Of a stretch of DNA of 64,000 nucleotides, positions 30,592-42,500 are shown one piece after another. Made by a program: the position numbers and the translations under genes. Source of the DNA: Carposina sasakii (taxonomy: Eukaryota > Arthropoda > Insecta > Lepidoptera > Carposinidae); NCBI GenBank assembly GCA_014607495.2, contig CP053154.1, forward strand, positions 13,640,001-13,704,000. Direction: 5' to 3'. Numbering within the stretch: position 1 is the first letter of the stretch; each line of letters begins with the position of its first letter. A model generated the notes under the pieces. That model saw nothing but the letters and a program-made list of their open reading frames with translations, did no database searches and was not told where the DNA came from.

Positions 30592-33117
30592 CTTATCTAC
30601 AGATAGATATAACTATGAAAACAGTTATTAAATAAAAAAATTATATGCTACAAAAATGTGACGCTAAAACTTGATATCGCACTAACCCCATACAACTCTT
30701 TTCCCAGAATTTCATAAAAAATATGACACGAATATTTTGTGGCTCTATTTCATTGGTATTATACTTCCGCGCCTCGCTTTTATAAAACTCGCAATGTAAT
30801 TTATTCAAATGTAATTAATTTACAGGAGAGTGCGTTTCAACAAATAGTTCCTTCGGATGATGGCGCTAGTTACGATGTGCATGACTACATTATTGGTGCA
30901 AAAAATGTTAGTTACGCAAACAGGCACAGGAGTTCATCTATGAAACGGACTCTACCATAAATCTCGCATCCTCAAAATGGAACACGCACGGTTATTCGAG
31001 GGTTTTGTGTAGAAACCGTACAGATCCGCCATTAAGGGCCTCTTCCTCTAAAGAATTAGTTACTCGGTGCGGGCGTACCATTTTCATTTTTTAGTATTGA
31101 ATTATAGGGTTTTAGATTGTCAAAAATATGTTAAACGTTAATCTTATAAATCTGTTCAAACATATCCCTGAAAAAATTAATTGGTAATTGAAACATTAAA
31201 TTTTCATCAAAATTGCTTCAGTACAAGTCTTATAGTACTTAAAATACTTTTAAAATCGACCTTGCTTCTATTTAAATTTTTATCGAGTGAAATAATAAAT
31301 AAATTATTTTGGAACAAAACAATCACTAGATCGAATATGATTCCGTGCTAATTTTTTTTTTTCAATATTAATTATGACTTTTTTACCCTAATCTAAAAAC
31401 GTAATTTCTGACAAACGGGCCCTTAATATCTTTTCGACCTTTAACTTTTGCATGGGAATGATTTTAATTTTTCTGCCAGTTTTCTATTTACATGGTTGCA
31501 CGTAATTTATGGTCTCTAGTGTTTGCGTTGGCTTTTTAGTAGGAAATTATTTAATTTTTTTCGTGATAAATGTTTTCACACATGTCTGCGTGCATTTCTA
31601 CAAAAATGCGATTTGATAACTCAACTTTGGACCTTACCTAATACCTAACCCCAACCTTGAAAACTAGCCCAACTAACAATTTTGTCCTATAACCTAAGGT
31701 TAAATCTCCAAAAAGCGCGGTGTAATGACCTCTAAAGTGACTAGTATGCAACCATAGAACTCTATAGCAGTATTCACAATTTCTCTTACGTCTCTGATTT
31801 ACGCAATAAAGGTTCCACACGAACTTTCATGGGTCTTTGTTATTGTAGAAATTGAACATCAATTATAGGGCGAAATTGTGATAATGTGGGTTTGTAGATC
31901 GTCGTTACAGTGCTGTAGTAATATAGTGGGCGCAAAAACTCTACAACAGAGATATATTGGAATGTAGCTGAGTTTTATAATACCCTTAGATAACTCAATT
32001 GCCCAAAAAAAGTTTGCAAAGGCTCGTTATAGTTCTAGTGATAAACCTGTCACAAAGACACTCTTTTAGGACCATATGATTTTCTTTGCAACTATTGTAA
32101 TTCTTCCATTAAACATAATACTGTAACGGAGTCCATATCTCTTAACCTAATTACGGTTTATAATGGTAGGCCAATGTTGCTTTTTAATTATAAATTAGTT
32201 TTGTAAAGGCATTTTTGTATGTACTTCATAACAATATTGAATAAGTAAAAATCAAATTGAACAATCAATTATAAAAAATTAATCCGTTATTATCCTTCTG
32301 AACAAATAAGCAACTGTATCACAAAAACTATGTATGTTAATTAATAATTAGTATGACCGTAATGGTCTAGAAGTCTGGATCTAAACCTGTCTTACCTGAT
32401 AACATTATATTTATTAAAAATTAAAAATATAATAAGATAATTTCATATATGACTCAAGAAACATTTGGAGGGAACCCTAATTTTATATAATGGTGGCTGG
32501 GATCTGTCATGGGTGTTATAGTAGTGTTCTGAATACTGAAAGTATTTTTATGACTTAAAATTTATAATTATTTTAGTAAATGCTTAATTATTTGAGGGGG
32601 GTATTAAAATATTGTCTTCAACCCATGGATAATTTATCAGTAAAATCTCAATCCCATGTCATTTTCCCTGTAAGAGACGAATATTTCCCTAAAAAACATC
32701 AATCACCCATAATATAATATAATATTTTCGTAGTCATTTTGTATTATTTTTGTTTCAAATACTTGTAAGTTTTCTTTGGTGTTTCTTTCTCTTAAATAAC
32801 ACTGCGATACAGCAGTGAACGAATGTAAAATGAACGAATGAATCATAAATGTTAGTGTCATAATGGAATCATGAACTCTTTTACGGTATAAAAAGGTACT
32901 TTAGTAGCGTTGCAGTGGCTTGTAAATCACCAAAAGGAAATTGAATTACTATTACATCAACTGTATAGGCCAAAATTATCATACTAGATACTTCTATAGA
33001 TGCAATTTAGAGCAAATTGGAGAAATAAATGCGTCACTTTCTATAGACGTACTACCTTCTTTGGCTAATTATAGAACCCCGATTGGTAAGCCCGAAACGT
33101 TCTAAGGTCTTTTATAC
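30592..33117. other. Intergenic, no gene recognised
   Basis: AT-rich. 31480-31660 is a degraded copy of the TA-CAGGRTG 380-bp family (CATTTCTACAAAAATGCGAT, CTCAACTTTGGACC). No supported gene. Confidence 0.4.
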
Positions 33118-33121
33118 AACC

Positions 33122-33391
33122 AACAATTGAGGCCACCAGAACCAGAGTGGCCCAAATACAAAATACGAATATGTGGATATATGCCAAAATACTATGCTCT
33201 ATTAATATTTTAATAAGAATCAAGATGCCACAACATATTTTTTTTTATGTCATCTATGATTGTTTACTGAAATTACCTTTGAGCCACTCTGGCTTTGAGC
33301 TTTGGGGGTTTGAAAGGGGCATTGTCGTGCTTAACTAATATTTTCACAAATTGTGGTTTGGGCCACTCTGGTTCTGGTGGCCTCAATTGTT
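33122..33391. mobile_element. 270-bp MITE with perfect 35-bp TIRs
   Basis: The arms at 33122-33156 and 33357-33391 are exact inverted copies, starting AACAATTGAGGCCACCAGAA. Interior AT-rich with no transposase. The perfect arms indicate a recent insertion. Confidence 0.9.
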
Positions 33392-33419
33392 AGTTGGGTA
33401 GACACTGCCCAGGTAAATG

Positions 33420-33625
33420 AAGAAATTCCGATGTGCATTTCTACAAAAATGCGATCTGCTAACTCAACCTTGGACCTTACCTAATACCTAAACATAACCT
33501 TGGAAACTAGACACTGCCCAAGTATACTTCTACGGAAAAAATGTTTGTGATAATGAGGAAAATGCGTACCGTAATGCGTAAGTATTCGTAAACGTTATCG
33601 ACCAAAAAAACACCCTTTATATCTA
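33420..33625 (+). mobile_element. Degraded TA-CAGGRTG 380-bp family copy
   Basis: CATTTCTACAAAAATGCGAT, TAACTCAACCTTGGACC, AGACACTGCCCAAGTATACT and a GTAAACGTTATCGACC end match the family. Confidence 0.6.
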
Positions 33626-33684
33626 GAGTAGGTAGGTAAATATAGTATAATAAAATTATTAATAAAGAATTGGAAAAAATTCCT

Positions 33685-33757
33685 CACTCGGGTGGGAATC
33701 GAACCCACGACCTCTGCATTACGCGTGTCAGTGCTCTAACCACTGAGCCACCGGGTC
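33685..33757 (-). tRNA. tRNA-like sequence, probably a SINE head or tRNA pseudogene
   Basis: The minus strand has tRNA layout: acceptor GACCCGG against CCGAGTG (5 of 7 pairs), D arm GCTC/GAGC with A box TGGCTCAGTGG, and T arm GTGGG-TTCGATT-CCCAC with an intact B box. The anticodon arm (CTGAC ... ATGCA) does not pair and position 33 is not U, so I do not assign an anticodon or call it functional. Confidence 0.5.
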
Positions 33758-33886
33758 AATTACTCGGATGACGAATTTTACCATCTCTTTTCTAAATTAC
33801 ATATTGGCAACGTTATTTTTCATCCCGATAGCTATACACTACAATACAATATAGTATAACAAAATAATTAAGTAATGTAAGGAGTA

Positions 33887-34235
33887 AGCTTAAGATCTCA
33901 TAGCGAGCAATGGAGAGAGCTATGCTTGGGATTTCTCTGATCGAATCAGGAATAAAGAGATACGTGGACGTGCAAAGGTCACTGACATAGGCCAACGGGC
34001 CAGCAGCTGAAGTGGAAATGGGCAGGGCACATAACTCGAATAACCGATGGCCGATGGAGCCGAAAGGTTCCTAGTGTATACTACATATCGATAAGCGCAG
34101 CGTGGGAAGGCCACCCGCGAGATGAACGGACGACCTGGCCAAGGTCGTGGGTTTTGGCTGGATGCAGGCCGTTACAGACTGCAAGGAGTGGAGGTTGTTG
34201 GGGGAGTTCTATGTTCAGCAGTGTACTTACCCACT
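33887..34235 (+). pseudogene. RTE LINE 3' end
   Basis: Decayed coding sequence for the RTE C-terminus (AMERAMLGISL, then frames with AGRAHNSNNR-type remains), followed by GTGGAGGTTGTTGGGGGAGT and TATGTTCAGCAGTGTACT, the RTE 3' signature. Confidence 0.75.
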
Positions 34236-34716
34236 AAATTAAATAACTCTAATTACCTGTGAATCACAAATAAACTATTTGGACTTTGAAGATTTTGGAC
34301 TTCTTATGACTTATAATGATGATTATGAATGTAAGGCGTGATTAAATGAAGAAATTCCGGCGTGCTCTTGGACGTGTACTCAGTGTGCAAACTGCACACT
34401 TTTGCCTATCCTCTCTAAGGAGAACGGAAATGTATAATAGCGTGGTCACTATTATTTAAAGGTTCATTCCATGATTTACAGCCAATTTCAATAACCGATC
34501 TCAAGAGAGTTTTTGCATGTTTCAGATTAAATGTTCCATTGTTTTCATACAAAATTTCAAATTAAGAATAAAAAGTATCTGAGGTTCTTTGTGATTACTA
34601 ATATTGAAATTGGCCGATATTCGGTTAGGTTAGGTACCTAAGTATTATGAAATAATATACTTAGATACAATTGATGAATAATGATGTGTATTTTGGTCCA
34701 TCTATGATAATGATCA

Positions 34717-35447
34717 GGGGGACAATTCTTGAATTTTTTTGGGCCGAAACGCAACCACTAACGAACCATTAACGAAACGCGGTGCGAAGCAATATACAGG
34801 ATGTTTATAACAGCCAGGCAAATATTGATATGTTGACTTCAGACTATGATTCTGAGTTGAAAACTAGTGAAAATATTCGCAGGGAAATTCCAAAATTTTC
34901 CGACGTTTTTTCTTTTTATTAAAAAAAGAAATAGTGTGGTTCGTTTAAATAGGCCTTAAATAATGACTTAAAAACAAAATTTTAACATATGGATGATTTA
35001 AAAAAAGTTGCTCTCAAAAAATTCAATTAACTGATCGACCCCAAAAGAGTCACAAGTGATCCAAAAAACAGCAATAACCAATAAGCCCATTTTAATAGTC
35101 ACAGGATCGCCCGATACAATTGGCGCGGATAGCAAACATTGCGTATAATCAAATCAAAATTAATTTCCTGCGAGTAACACTGTCGTAAAACTCAAAACAA
35201 TGGTACTTGTTCAGTTTCTCAGTGTTTGCCTGGCTGTCACATACACCCTGTATACTTACTGCTTGAGTAATAAGGTATATTTTAGCACGCATCGGTCGCG
35301 AGTACAACAGAATAAAACAAATATCTGTCTCGTTCTGAAATATGTCTAATTACGTCACCGTAAATTAATTATTGCTTTGTTCGGAGCGTTTACAACGGTT
35401 CCGTTTCGGCTTCGTTCCAACTCGAGACTTTTCGAGAATTAGCCCCC
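34717..35447 (+). mobile_element. GGGGGCAATTCTTG MITE, copy interrupted by another MITE
   Basis: Outer ends GGGGGACAATTCTTGAA and TTCGAGAATTAGCCCCC enclose the same sequence as 18374-18627, split by the 454-bp TA-CAGG MITE at 34797-35250. Without the insert and one TA, the sequence across the junction is GCAATATATACTTAC, exactly the uninterrupted copy. Confidence 0.88.
34797..35250 (+). mobile_element. TA-CAGG MITE, 454 bp, type copy
   Basis: Starts CAGGATGTTTATAACAGCCA and ends GGCTGTCACATACACCCTG, giving ~25-bp imperfect inverted termini, with TA on both sides (34795-34796, 35251-35252). No ORF. TA targets fit a Tc1/mariner-like transposase acting in trans (inference). Confidence 0.9.
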
Positions 35448-35800
35448 AGTTCAACTATATGGCCACGACATATAAAGGGTGTAACAAAAGTGGTATGCTA
35501 AGCGGAAACTTATGTTTATAGTCCCCTATAAAGAACCTCTTCCCCATTATTCTAAACTCGAAATCACATTTCCTAAATTCCTAAAGAACTCTGGAGTATC
35601 TACACAATCTTGTAAAATAAACATGTAATTTCGAGTGTCAAATTTTGTGGTTGAGTTCCTCATAATGGACGAGTTTCATAGCTTTTCGCTTTACATACCC
35701 CGTTTGTTTAAAAATGACATCTTTATTTCGGTCGTCATAAACACACTTTTACGATATTATTTCATACGAGAAAACGTTCTCCTGAATGTACACCCTTTGT

Positions 35801-35987
35801 AATCCTTACTAATATTATAAATGCAAATGTAACGATTTAAATTAGATTGGCTACACACATAGTCTTTAAGTAGGGCCTTAGAAAGAATATAGACTACTTT
35901 TTATCCCGGGAAAATATTTTTATCTGGGATATTTCGACATATTGTTTTTTCTGCAGTCCACGCAGACAGACTCGCGGACGCCCACTA
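35801..35987 (+). mobile_element. Helitron-like short repeat (CTAG end)
   Basis: Begins near TCCTTACTAATATTATAAAT and ends GCGGACGCCCACTAG, with TTTATCCCGGGAAAA and TTTTTTCTGCAGTCCACGCA inside. Confidence 0.6.
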
Positions 35988-36271
35988 GCATCTCGTTTTT
36001 TGTCGTTTCCCAGGGTTGGTTCCATAGAACAAAATGATCGTAATCTTACAAAGAATACGACGTATTAAAAAAACATCGTTGTCTTTTTACAACTTGTATA
36101 CCCACCTAATTGAACTGGGACTTTCACTTGCAGATAGCTGATGTAATAAGCAGTAACTTAACTTCCCAAAGCTCCCACGAAACGGGTAGTTCTAAATTTC
36201 TAAAGTCGCGGGCGTACGAGTACTGTTGACTAAAAAAAACTGTCAATTCAAGTTATTTTCCTTATTTTCAG

Positions 36272-36550
36272 GTACTCAAAATGGCGGATGTGTCAATGAC
36301 CTCATCATATAACTTCAGCTCCATGCTGTTAATGCGTGACGTACCCTCTAGTGCCAGTGTGACGACCCCAGTGACAGTGCACAACACTAGTGTTCCCATT
36401 AACGTGAATAATGCGTACGAGTGGCGATTTGTGCTCGCGCCGTACTTCCTGATATTCCTATTATCGATTTCGGGAAACTGTTTGGTGATCACAACACTAG
36501 CTAGCAATAGGCGAATGCGGACTGTGACTAATATTTACTTGTTAAATTTG
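36272..36550 (+). CDS. Sulfakinin/CCK-like receptor, coding exon 1 (N-terminus and TM1)
   Basis: First coding exon of a class A GPCR. The acceptor TTATTTTCAG ends at 36271, nine nucleotides of leader follow, and the ATG is at 36281; the donor TTG|GTAAGT is at 36550/36551, phase 0, giving 90 codons. An acceptor before the ATG means there is a 5' UTR intron upstream. The 50-residue extracellular tail has sequons NFS (11) and NTS (35). TM1 (about 51-73) carries the conserved GN pair in SISGNCLVI, and ICL1 reads NRRMRTVTNIYLLNL. Exons 2 and 3 complete TM2-TM4 in frame. The sequence after codon 90 that stays open for five codons is intron. Confidence 0.9.
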
Positions 36551-36649
36551 GTAAGTTGTTTTTATTAAGTTTTCCAACGATCCCCTAATTGATGACCAAT
36601 GTAAGTGCAATTTAGAATCTTCTGATAAATGAAATTCTTTACATTCATA

Positions 36650-38915
36650 CAGGATGTTTGTGACAGCCGTGCAAATATTGATACCATGATGAATTCACCT
36701 TGATTCTGTGGCGGAAAACACTGAAAATTTTCTCAGGAAAATTCCATAATTCTCTGATATTTTTTTCATATTTTAAATCGTCAGCCTATTGCAGTCCACT
36801 GCTGGACGTAGGCCTCCCCCAGTGTACGCCACATGGCTCGATCTCCCGTTTTTGCCATCCAGTCACTACCAGCCGTCCTCTTTAAGTCATCGGTCCATCT
36901 GGCCGGAGGGCGCCCAACGCTACGCTTGCCGAGGCGCGGTCTCCATTCGAGAACCCGTTTACTCCACCGTCCATCGGTTCTACGACAGATGTGACCGGCC
37001 CACTGCCACTTCACTCTGCTACATTTCGAGACTATGTCTGTCACTTTGGTCTTCTGCCGGATAATCTCATTTCGGACTTTGTCCATTCGCGAGATTCCGA
37101 ACATTGACCTTTCCATAGCTCTCTGAGTGACATGTAATCGGTGAGCCAGCCCCACCGTCAGGTTCCACGTCTCGGCTCCGTAAGTCATAGCTGGTAGAAC
37201 GCACTGATCGAACACCTTGGTCTTGAGGCATTGTGGCAAGGATGACTCAAAGATATGACGCAACTTCCCAAACGCTGCCCACCCAAGCTGCACTCTTCTG
37301 GTGATTTCTCCCTTGAAGTTGTCTTTGCCCAACTGCAATATTTGCCCAAGGTATACATACTTCTGAACAACTTCTAGGGCTACACCTTCGACGGATATCG
37401 GCTCAGGGATGATGTGTCGATGGAACATTACCTTGGTCTTGTCCAGGTTCATCCCGAGTCCCACACGCCTCGAGGCAGCATTGAGACTAGACAGCATTTT
37501 TTTGTAGATCCTGCAGCGATTCAGCCATCAAAACTATATCGTCTGCAAAGCGGAGATGCGTGAGACATTCACCATTGACGTTGATGCCTAGTCCATCCCA
37601 CTGTAGCGTCTTGAAGACGTCCTCCATCGCGTTGGTGAAGAGTTTCGGGGATATTACGTCGCCCTGTCTTACACCTCGGAGTAATTGAATCGGTCTTGTT
37701 TGGTGGGTTTGGACTTGAACGGACATGGTTGATCCAAAACGGCCCAGGTTTCGATGGAGTCGAAGGCTTTCTCGTAGTCTACAAAAGCCATACACAGCGG
37801 TTGGTTATACTCATCCGACTTCTGTATAACCTGCCGTACAGTATAGATGTGGTCCACGGTGTTGTAGCCTTTGCGAAACTCGGCCTGTTCCGATGGCTGG
37901 AAGGCGTCAAATCTCAATGCCAGACGATTCGTGACGTCTCTCGAGTACAGCTTATAGACGTGGCTCAGAAGTGTGATCGGCCTATAGTTTTTGAGGAGCG
38001 TTTTGTCTCCCTTCTTGAAAAACAATGCCACCACACCCCTGCTCTACGCCTTCGGAGTAGTCCCATTGGCCAATACGGAGATAAATAACCTTTTCAGCTT
38101 CTCAAGGACTTGTTTTCCCCCAGCCTTAAGGAGCTCACAGGCCACTCAGTCCTCCCCGGGAGCCTTCCCATTCTTAAGCTGTCTGAGAGCCGCCCCGATT
38201 TCGTCTATATCTACGTCTGGGAGATCGTCCGTAAAGTGGCGGAAGAGTGGAGCTCTGGAGTCGCTTGCGTCGGGTGGAGGCTTCGGTGCATGCGAGGCAT
38301 ACAGATTTCCATAGAAGTCCTCAATTTCAGCGAGAATCTCTGGACCTGATGTGACGGTTTGGCCATTCGAGGTTCGAATCTTTGTCAGGTGACTCCTTCC
38401 CAGCGCCTTGGTAAAGACTTTCGATTTTTCTCAATCGCCTCCTTAACGAGGCGAGTGTTCCACCTTCGGATGTCGCGTCTCACCATGCTCCTGATCTTTT
38501 TTTTGAGCGACTGGGGATCTGGCAAAGTATCCTCTGGTGATTCCCGTCTAAGTCGCATCAGTTCCAGGGTCTCACTAGACAGTTTGGACTTCTTATCTGG
38601 TCGCCTTTTCCGAAAGTGCCTTGTTCCCACTTCGCTTACAACCCCGATTATTCCTTATGCGCTCAAAAAGTTTCAAATAAGTAATCAACCCTAATCATAG
38701 TCACCGTGATCCGAAAAACATCAATGTGTCACACAATAACCAATAAGCCCATTTAATTAGGCACAGGATCGCCCAATACAATTGGCGCGGAGAGCAAAGA
38801 TTACTGATAATCAAATCAAAAATACATATCTTGCAAGTAATAACACTGTCGTACAACTCAACATAACGGTACTTGTTGAGCATTTCAGTATTTGCCTGGC
38901 TGTCACCTACACCCT
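36650..38915 (+). mobile_element. TA-CAGG MITE split by an RTE LINE
   Basis: Left part 36650-36779 (CAGGATGTTTGTGACAGCCG) and right part 38659-38915 (ending GGCTGTCACCTACACCCTG) are the two halves of the 454-bp MITE, with TA on both outer sides. An ~1.9-kb RTE LINE on the minus strand sits between them. About 90 bp of MITE interior is missing at the junction. Confidence 0.85.
36780..38658 (-). pseudogene. RTE-clade LINE, 5'-truncated, decayed reverse transcriptase
   Basis: The minus strand reads, in order, a linker rich in Arg/Lys (38630-38385), the fingers and palm with NYRPITLLSHVYKLYSR and AFVDYEKAFDSIETW (38034-37669), the catalytic RFADDIVLMAES (37795-37487), and thumb/C-terminus with LPAMTYGAETWNL and GRPPARWTDDL (37497-36781). 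It is broken by at least two in-frame stops (near 38150 and 38045) and frameshifts near 37730 and 37495. The endonuclease is missing. It ends in the RTE 3' motif GCAGTGGACTGCAATAGGCT. Inactive. Confidence 0.88.
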
Positions 38916-39009
38916 GTATACACACATCTGTGTTCCAGAAATGGGCTAGCTAGAACTCTTAAATCATAAAAAAAGATGCCACAGCCACTTTAATCATAGG
39001 GCAGTTACA

Positions 39010-39140
39010 AAATAATCAGTGCTAAGCTAGCTTATTGACAGAGAGAATGCCCCAGTTTCATAGTCGACTCTTACGACATGCACGGAAGGAGATGCAGCTG
39101 ATGTATTTCTAGTGAAGCCCCACATCAGCACAAAAAATTC
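39010..39140. repeat. Dispersed repeat (GACATGCACGG family)
   Basis: CGACTCTTACGACATGCACG and GATGCAGCTGATGTATTTCT recur in variant form at 22550-22680, 28097-28200, 40600-40640 and 61385-61530. Class unknown. Confidence 0.5.
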
Positions 39141-39461
39141 TTTATTGTGCAACTAACATACTAAAGCAAGCTTAATACCTTCAATGCCATTCTCTACCTG
39201 CCAACCTGTTTACATAACAAAACATTAATTTTGGGATTTAGGGGCCCAATCTTTTTAGGGATAATGACAGTGATGTGTGGTGTGTCTAATTGTAATTTAA
39301 AAAAATATCAGATTTCCTCGCACATATTCGGTTTCCTAATAAATGCGATGTTTTGTGTAGGCAGATCAAATGCGTGAAGACATATTTAAGAAGAGTCAAG
39401 ACACACTGTCAACATCATGTTAACACCTGACGTAACGAGACACACGTTTCAGTACCTACAT

Positions 39462-39700
39462 ATATAAGGTCTTTTCAAAATTAGTGATTAGGTATCTTTT
39501 GACACGAAACTAGGTATATGATATATAACGTCTATTCAAAATTAGTGATTATCTGTTCCATACATTTCAGTGCAGTAAATATTCGAGATTGTATGGAACA
39601 ACAGATTTTTTTACTATTTCGGAGTTGTTCCCATTGTTTCTTTTTACCTACCTAGTTTCGTGTCAAAAGATAATTACTAATTTTGAATAGACCTTATATA
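39462..39700. mobile_element. 239-bp MITE with ~50-bp TIRs
   Basis: Termini TATATAAGGTCTTTTCAAAA and the complement of TATATAAGGTCTATTCAAAA; the arms continue through TCTTTTGACACGAAACTAGG. Part of the left arm is duplicated internally at about 39514-39555. Confidence 0.85.
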
Positions 39701-39947
39701 TCACATACATTTTAATATGGTCCATGACACACTGTTACATCCCACACGATCCTCACTCTCCGTACATTTTGGACGTATTCCCTGATTATGTACACCTACA
39801 CCTCAGTGAGTGAGTATGTGACATACCTACTCGTAATGTTGCACGTGTATTTTGATTCCTGAATACTACTAATCTTAGTGTTAATTAAATGATCAAACAA
39901 TGTAATAAATATAAACTTATATAAAGAAAGAATCTTGTTTTATCTCA

Positions 39948-40035
39948 GACTAGTGGACGCCCGCGACTCCGTTCGCGTGGACTGCAGAAAAAACAAAATG
40001 TCGAAATTATCCGGGACAATCAATGTTTACTGATT
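39948..40035 (-). mobile_element. Helitron-like repeat, 3' end only
   Basis: ACTAGTGGACGCCCGCGACT then GTGGACTGCAGAAAAAACAA and AAATTATCCGGGAC; the rest is replaced by other sequence. Confidence 0.55.
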
Positions 40036-40289
40036 TGAAAATGCTATTCTGATACTTATGCAAGCAATATTATTGTCAAGTTTCATCAAAACCTAATCGA
40101 ATCGTATCTAAGTAGTGGAAAATACGGTATTGTATTATAAAATAGATTTCGTACGTTTTATAATTCAAGTGGCATCATGTGCTTCTATCGGCCCTTGGTG
40201 CTCTGTCTACCCCGTAAGGGATAAAGGCGTGATTATATGTATATATTGGAGATGAAACCGTAGCAAATTCGAAACTCCAGGACCTGACC

Positions 40290-40515
40290 CAACACCGTAA
40301 AATTGCTGCTTCGTCAGTGTTTTACAGGATACACTTTGGAGAGTGTGCGTGGGAACTTCACAATACGGTTTCACCAGCCCCTTTTCACCATCGGGTTACT
40401 AGACGTAGACTAGCGTATCACCCTTTTGTCGTTGATATCCCACCCATGTACCACACATGTACCACCCTAGGCCGCATCTTGCTTAACATCAGGCACGATG
40501 GCGGTCTAATGTTTG
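40290..40515 (+). pseudogene. LINE C-terminal tail fragment
   Basis: Encodes VFYRIHFGECAWELHNTV and PAPFHHRVTRRRLAYHPFVV, the extreme C-terminus of an insect non-LTR reverse transcriptase. The minus strand at 58215-58472 encodes the same tail from a related element. Confidence 0.65.
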
Positions 40516-40936
40516 CCTAGATAATTATAAAAAAAAATGTATATATGTATGTATAATTCATTCCCATGGCCACTTTTAGCATAGAGGAGACAGTTGTACA
40601 TTATCAGTGACAAGTTGCCAGCTTATCGCCTGAGAGAGTGCTCTAATATCTGAAACAAATCTCCCCACGTCACATGCGTCTTTTCCGCCAGAGATGTAGG
40701 TACAAGGAAAATATGTCGCACAAGGATTTCTGTGCAGTGAAGATGTGTGGGGTTGTTTCCACCAAAGCTGTGCAAGAAAATTATGTTTTAATACGAATGT
40801 ACAAATATTCGAAATAATTATATTGGTTCTGTAAAAACGCATCCCTTGTAACGGATCCTTGCACAACTCTGATGGAAACCCAGCCTAATGGTTATATTTT
40901 TTTAGTAACAGTCAATTGCAAGACATAAATCCACAG

Positions 40937-41089
40937 CCTTTATTTCCATCTACTTACCACCCTCGAGTTTAACACAGGGTGGTGGTTGGCACTAATAGGT
41001 GGCGTTTATCACCCCGGTGGTCAATCTGCCCCCTTTGTAGTGCCAAGTACCAACCTGGTGGTAAACTCAAGGGTAGATGGGAATAAAGG
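40937..41089. mobile_element. 153-bp MITE
   Basis: CCTTTATTTCCATCTACTTA at the left faces the complement of CCTTTATTCCCATCTACCCT at the right; the arms contain GAGTTTAACAC and GGTTGGCACTA. Imperfect ~55-bp arms. Confidence 0.75.
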
Positions 41090-41371
41090 ATCCACAGGTG
41101 TGCGATTCCAGAACAAAAGCAATTGAAAGACCACAATCTAATTTGTACACAGTAAAGTTTTCACAAATAAAGTTTATGACAAAGAAAATGTACAAAGGCG
41201 TGCTTTTCTCTAAAAGAGATTTCTTCTAGCAAACCAATCGTGAAAGAGAAATAAACATAAAAGGTAGGTATGTGTGCAAACAAACAGACCAGTTAACTAA
41301 ATAATTAAATAAAAGAAAAGACATAAACCTAAAATAAACAAAAATACCTAAATAGACTACATAAACATAAT

Positions 41372-41589
41372 TCTATACATATAATAAAATTGTAACTGAT
41401 AGATGTTTGTGCACGCTAATCTCAGAAATGGCTGGACCGATTTCGATGCAGTTTTTAGGAATATATTCTGACAGGTCCCACTTAACATATAGGCTACTTT
41501 TTATCCCGGGAAAATGTTTTTGTCCCGGATGATTTCGACATTTTGTTTTTTCTGCAGTCCACGCGGACGGAGTCGCGGGCGTCCCCTAG
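41372..41589 (+). mobile_element. Helitron-like short repeat, full copy
   Basis: Starts TCTATACATATAATAAAATT and ends GGAGTCGCGGGCGTCCCCTAG followed by T. TC start, CTAG end, a GC-rich hairpin-prone 3' end and no TIR or target duplication fit a short Helitron derivative. Confidence 0.65.
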
Positions 41590-42417
41590 TACCTAAATAA
41601 AACACACAAACATAGAAAAGCGTAGATAAATAGCATATTAAGGATAAAAATAACATCAAATGTGCGTATATTGGTATACAATGGTAAGAAACCAATATCC
41701 AGACATTATTAATCAAGAAGATGGAAGAATTAATAAACGTCATAAATTTGTAACTCTGTAACGATGTTTTATGAAAGAAAACTTTGTAAGAGAAAAAAGA
41801 AATCCGCAGAATACTCAAAAATATTCCCCGCGACACTACCGGTAGTGTGGTCTGGTAGTGTCGTAGGTCAGAAGGGTGAATATCTAATCATTAATACGGT
41901 TTTCTTTGAAGAATTTATTACTAAAACACGTGCTAAAATGTCACTTCGAACGTGAATTTTGAAATTCGCATTTACGCTAATGAGCCACAAGCCACAACTC
42001 AATTAGTTTGAAATGATCAGAATATTCCAGTTTATGAGAGCTCTAGGTATGTAAGAAATGTTAAATTTGTAAGATGATTTGTGTACTGTGTAAATTGTTG
42101 ATTTTCGATGTGATAATACAGTCTTTTCAAAGTGATCGATAACGTCCCCTTGTTGCTGTAAGCCTAGAGAGATGCGGTGGCCTATTCCACTCTAATCCAC
42201 TGGACAAATCCATTAATGGATTAAATTCCACTTCTAAGTCCACTCTAATCCACTTAAGGGGCCCAAAAACATAGGTAAAATTTAATAATATATACTCTAT
42301 TGTAAAGTTGTCTCTGGTAAGCGCAGGTCTCGCGCACGAAGGGTTTCGTGCCTATAAATTAACTACGTAGTCTATCTACTCGAGTACTAGGCGGAGTTTA
42401 AAAAAACGTCAAAAAAT

Positions 42418-42500
42418 ACATGCAGGCGGCTTCCGACCGGTCGGAGTGGAGGTTGTTGGGGGAGGCCTATGTCCAACAGTGGACTTCTCAGGGCTGTAAA
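42418..42500 (+). mobile_element. RTE LINE 3' tail fragment
   Basis: GACCGGTCGGAGTGGAGGTT, GGGGGAGGCCTATGTCCAAC, AGTGGACTTCTCAGGGCTG. Only the tail is present. Confidence 0.7.

Noticed and set aside
33685..33757. Functional tRNA gene
   Set aside because: The anticodon arm does not pair, position 33 is not U and the acceptor has two mismatches; the A and B boxes alone fit a SINE head.
36551..36568. Receptor exon 1 continuing as VSCFY to a stop
   Set aside because: A consensus donor GTAAGT follows codon 90, and exon 2 continues the TM2 motif in phase.
41830..41860. Palindrome ACACTACCGGTAGTGT with a further GGTAGTGTC as a regulatory site
   Set aside because: Short, isolated and with no gene nearby; too little to call.
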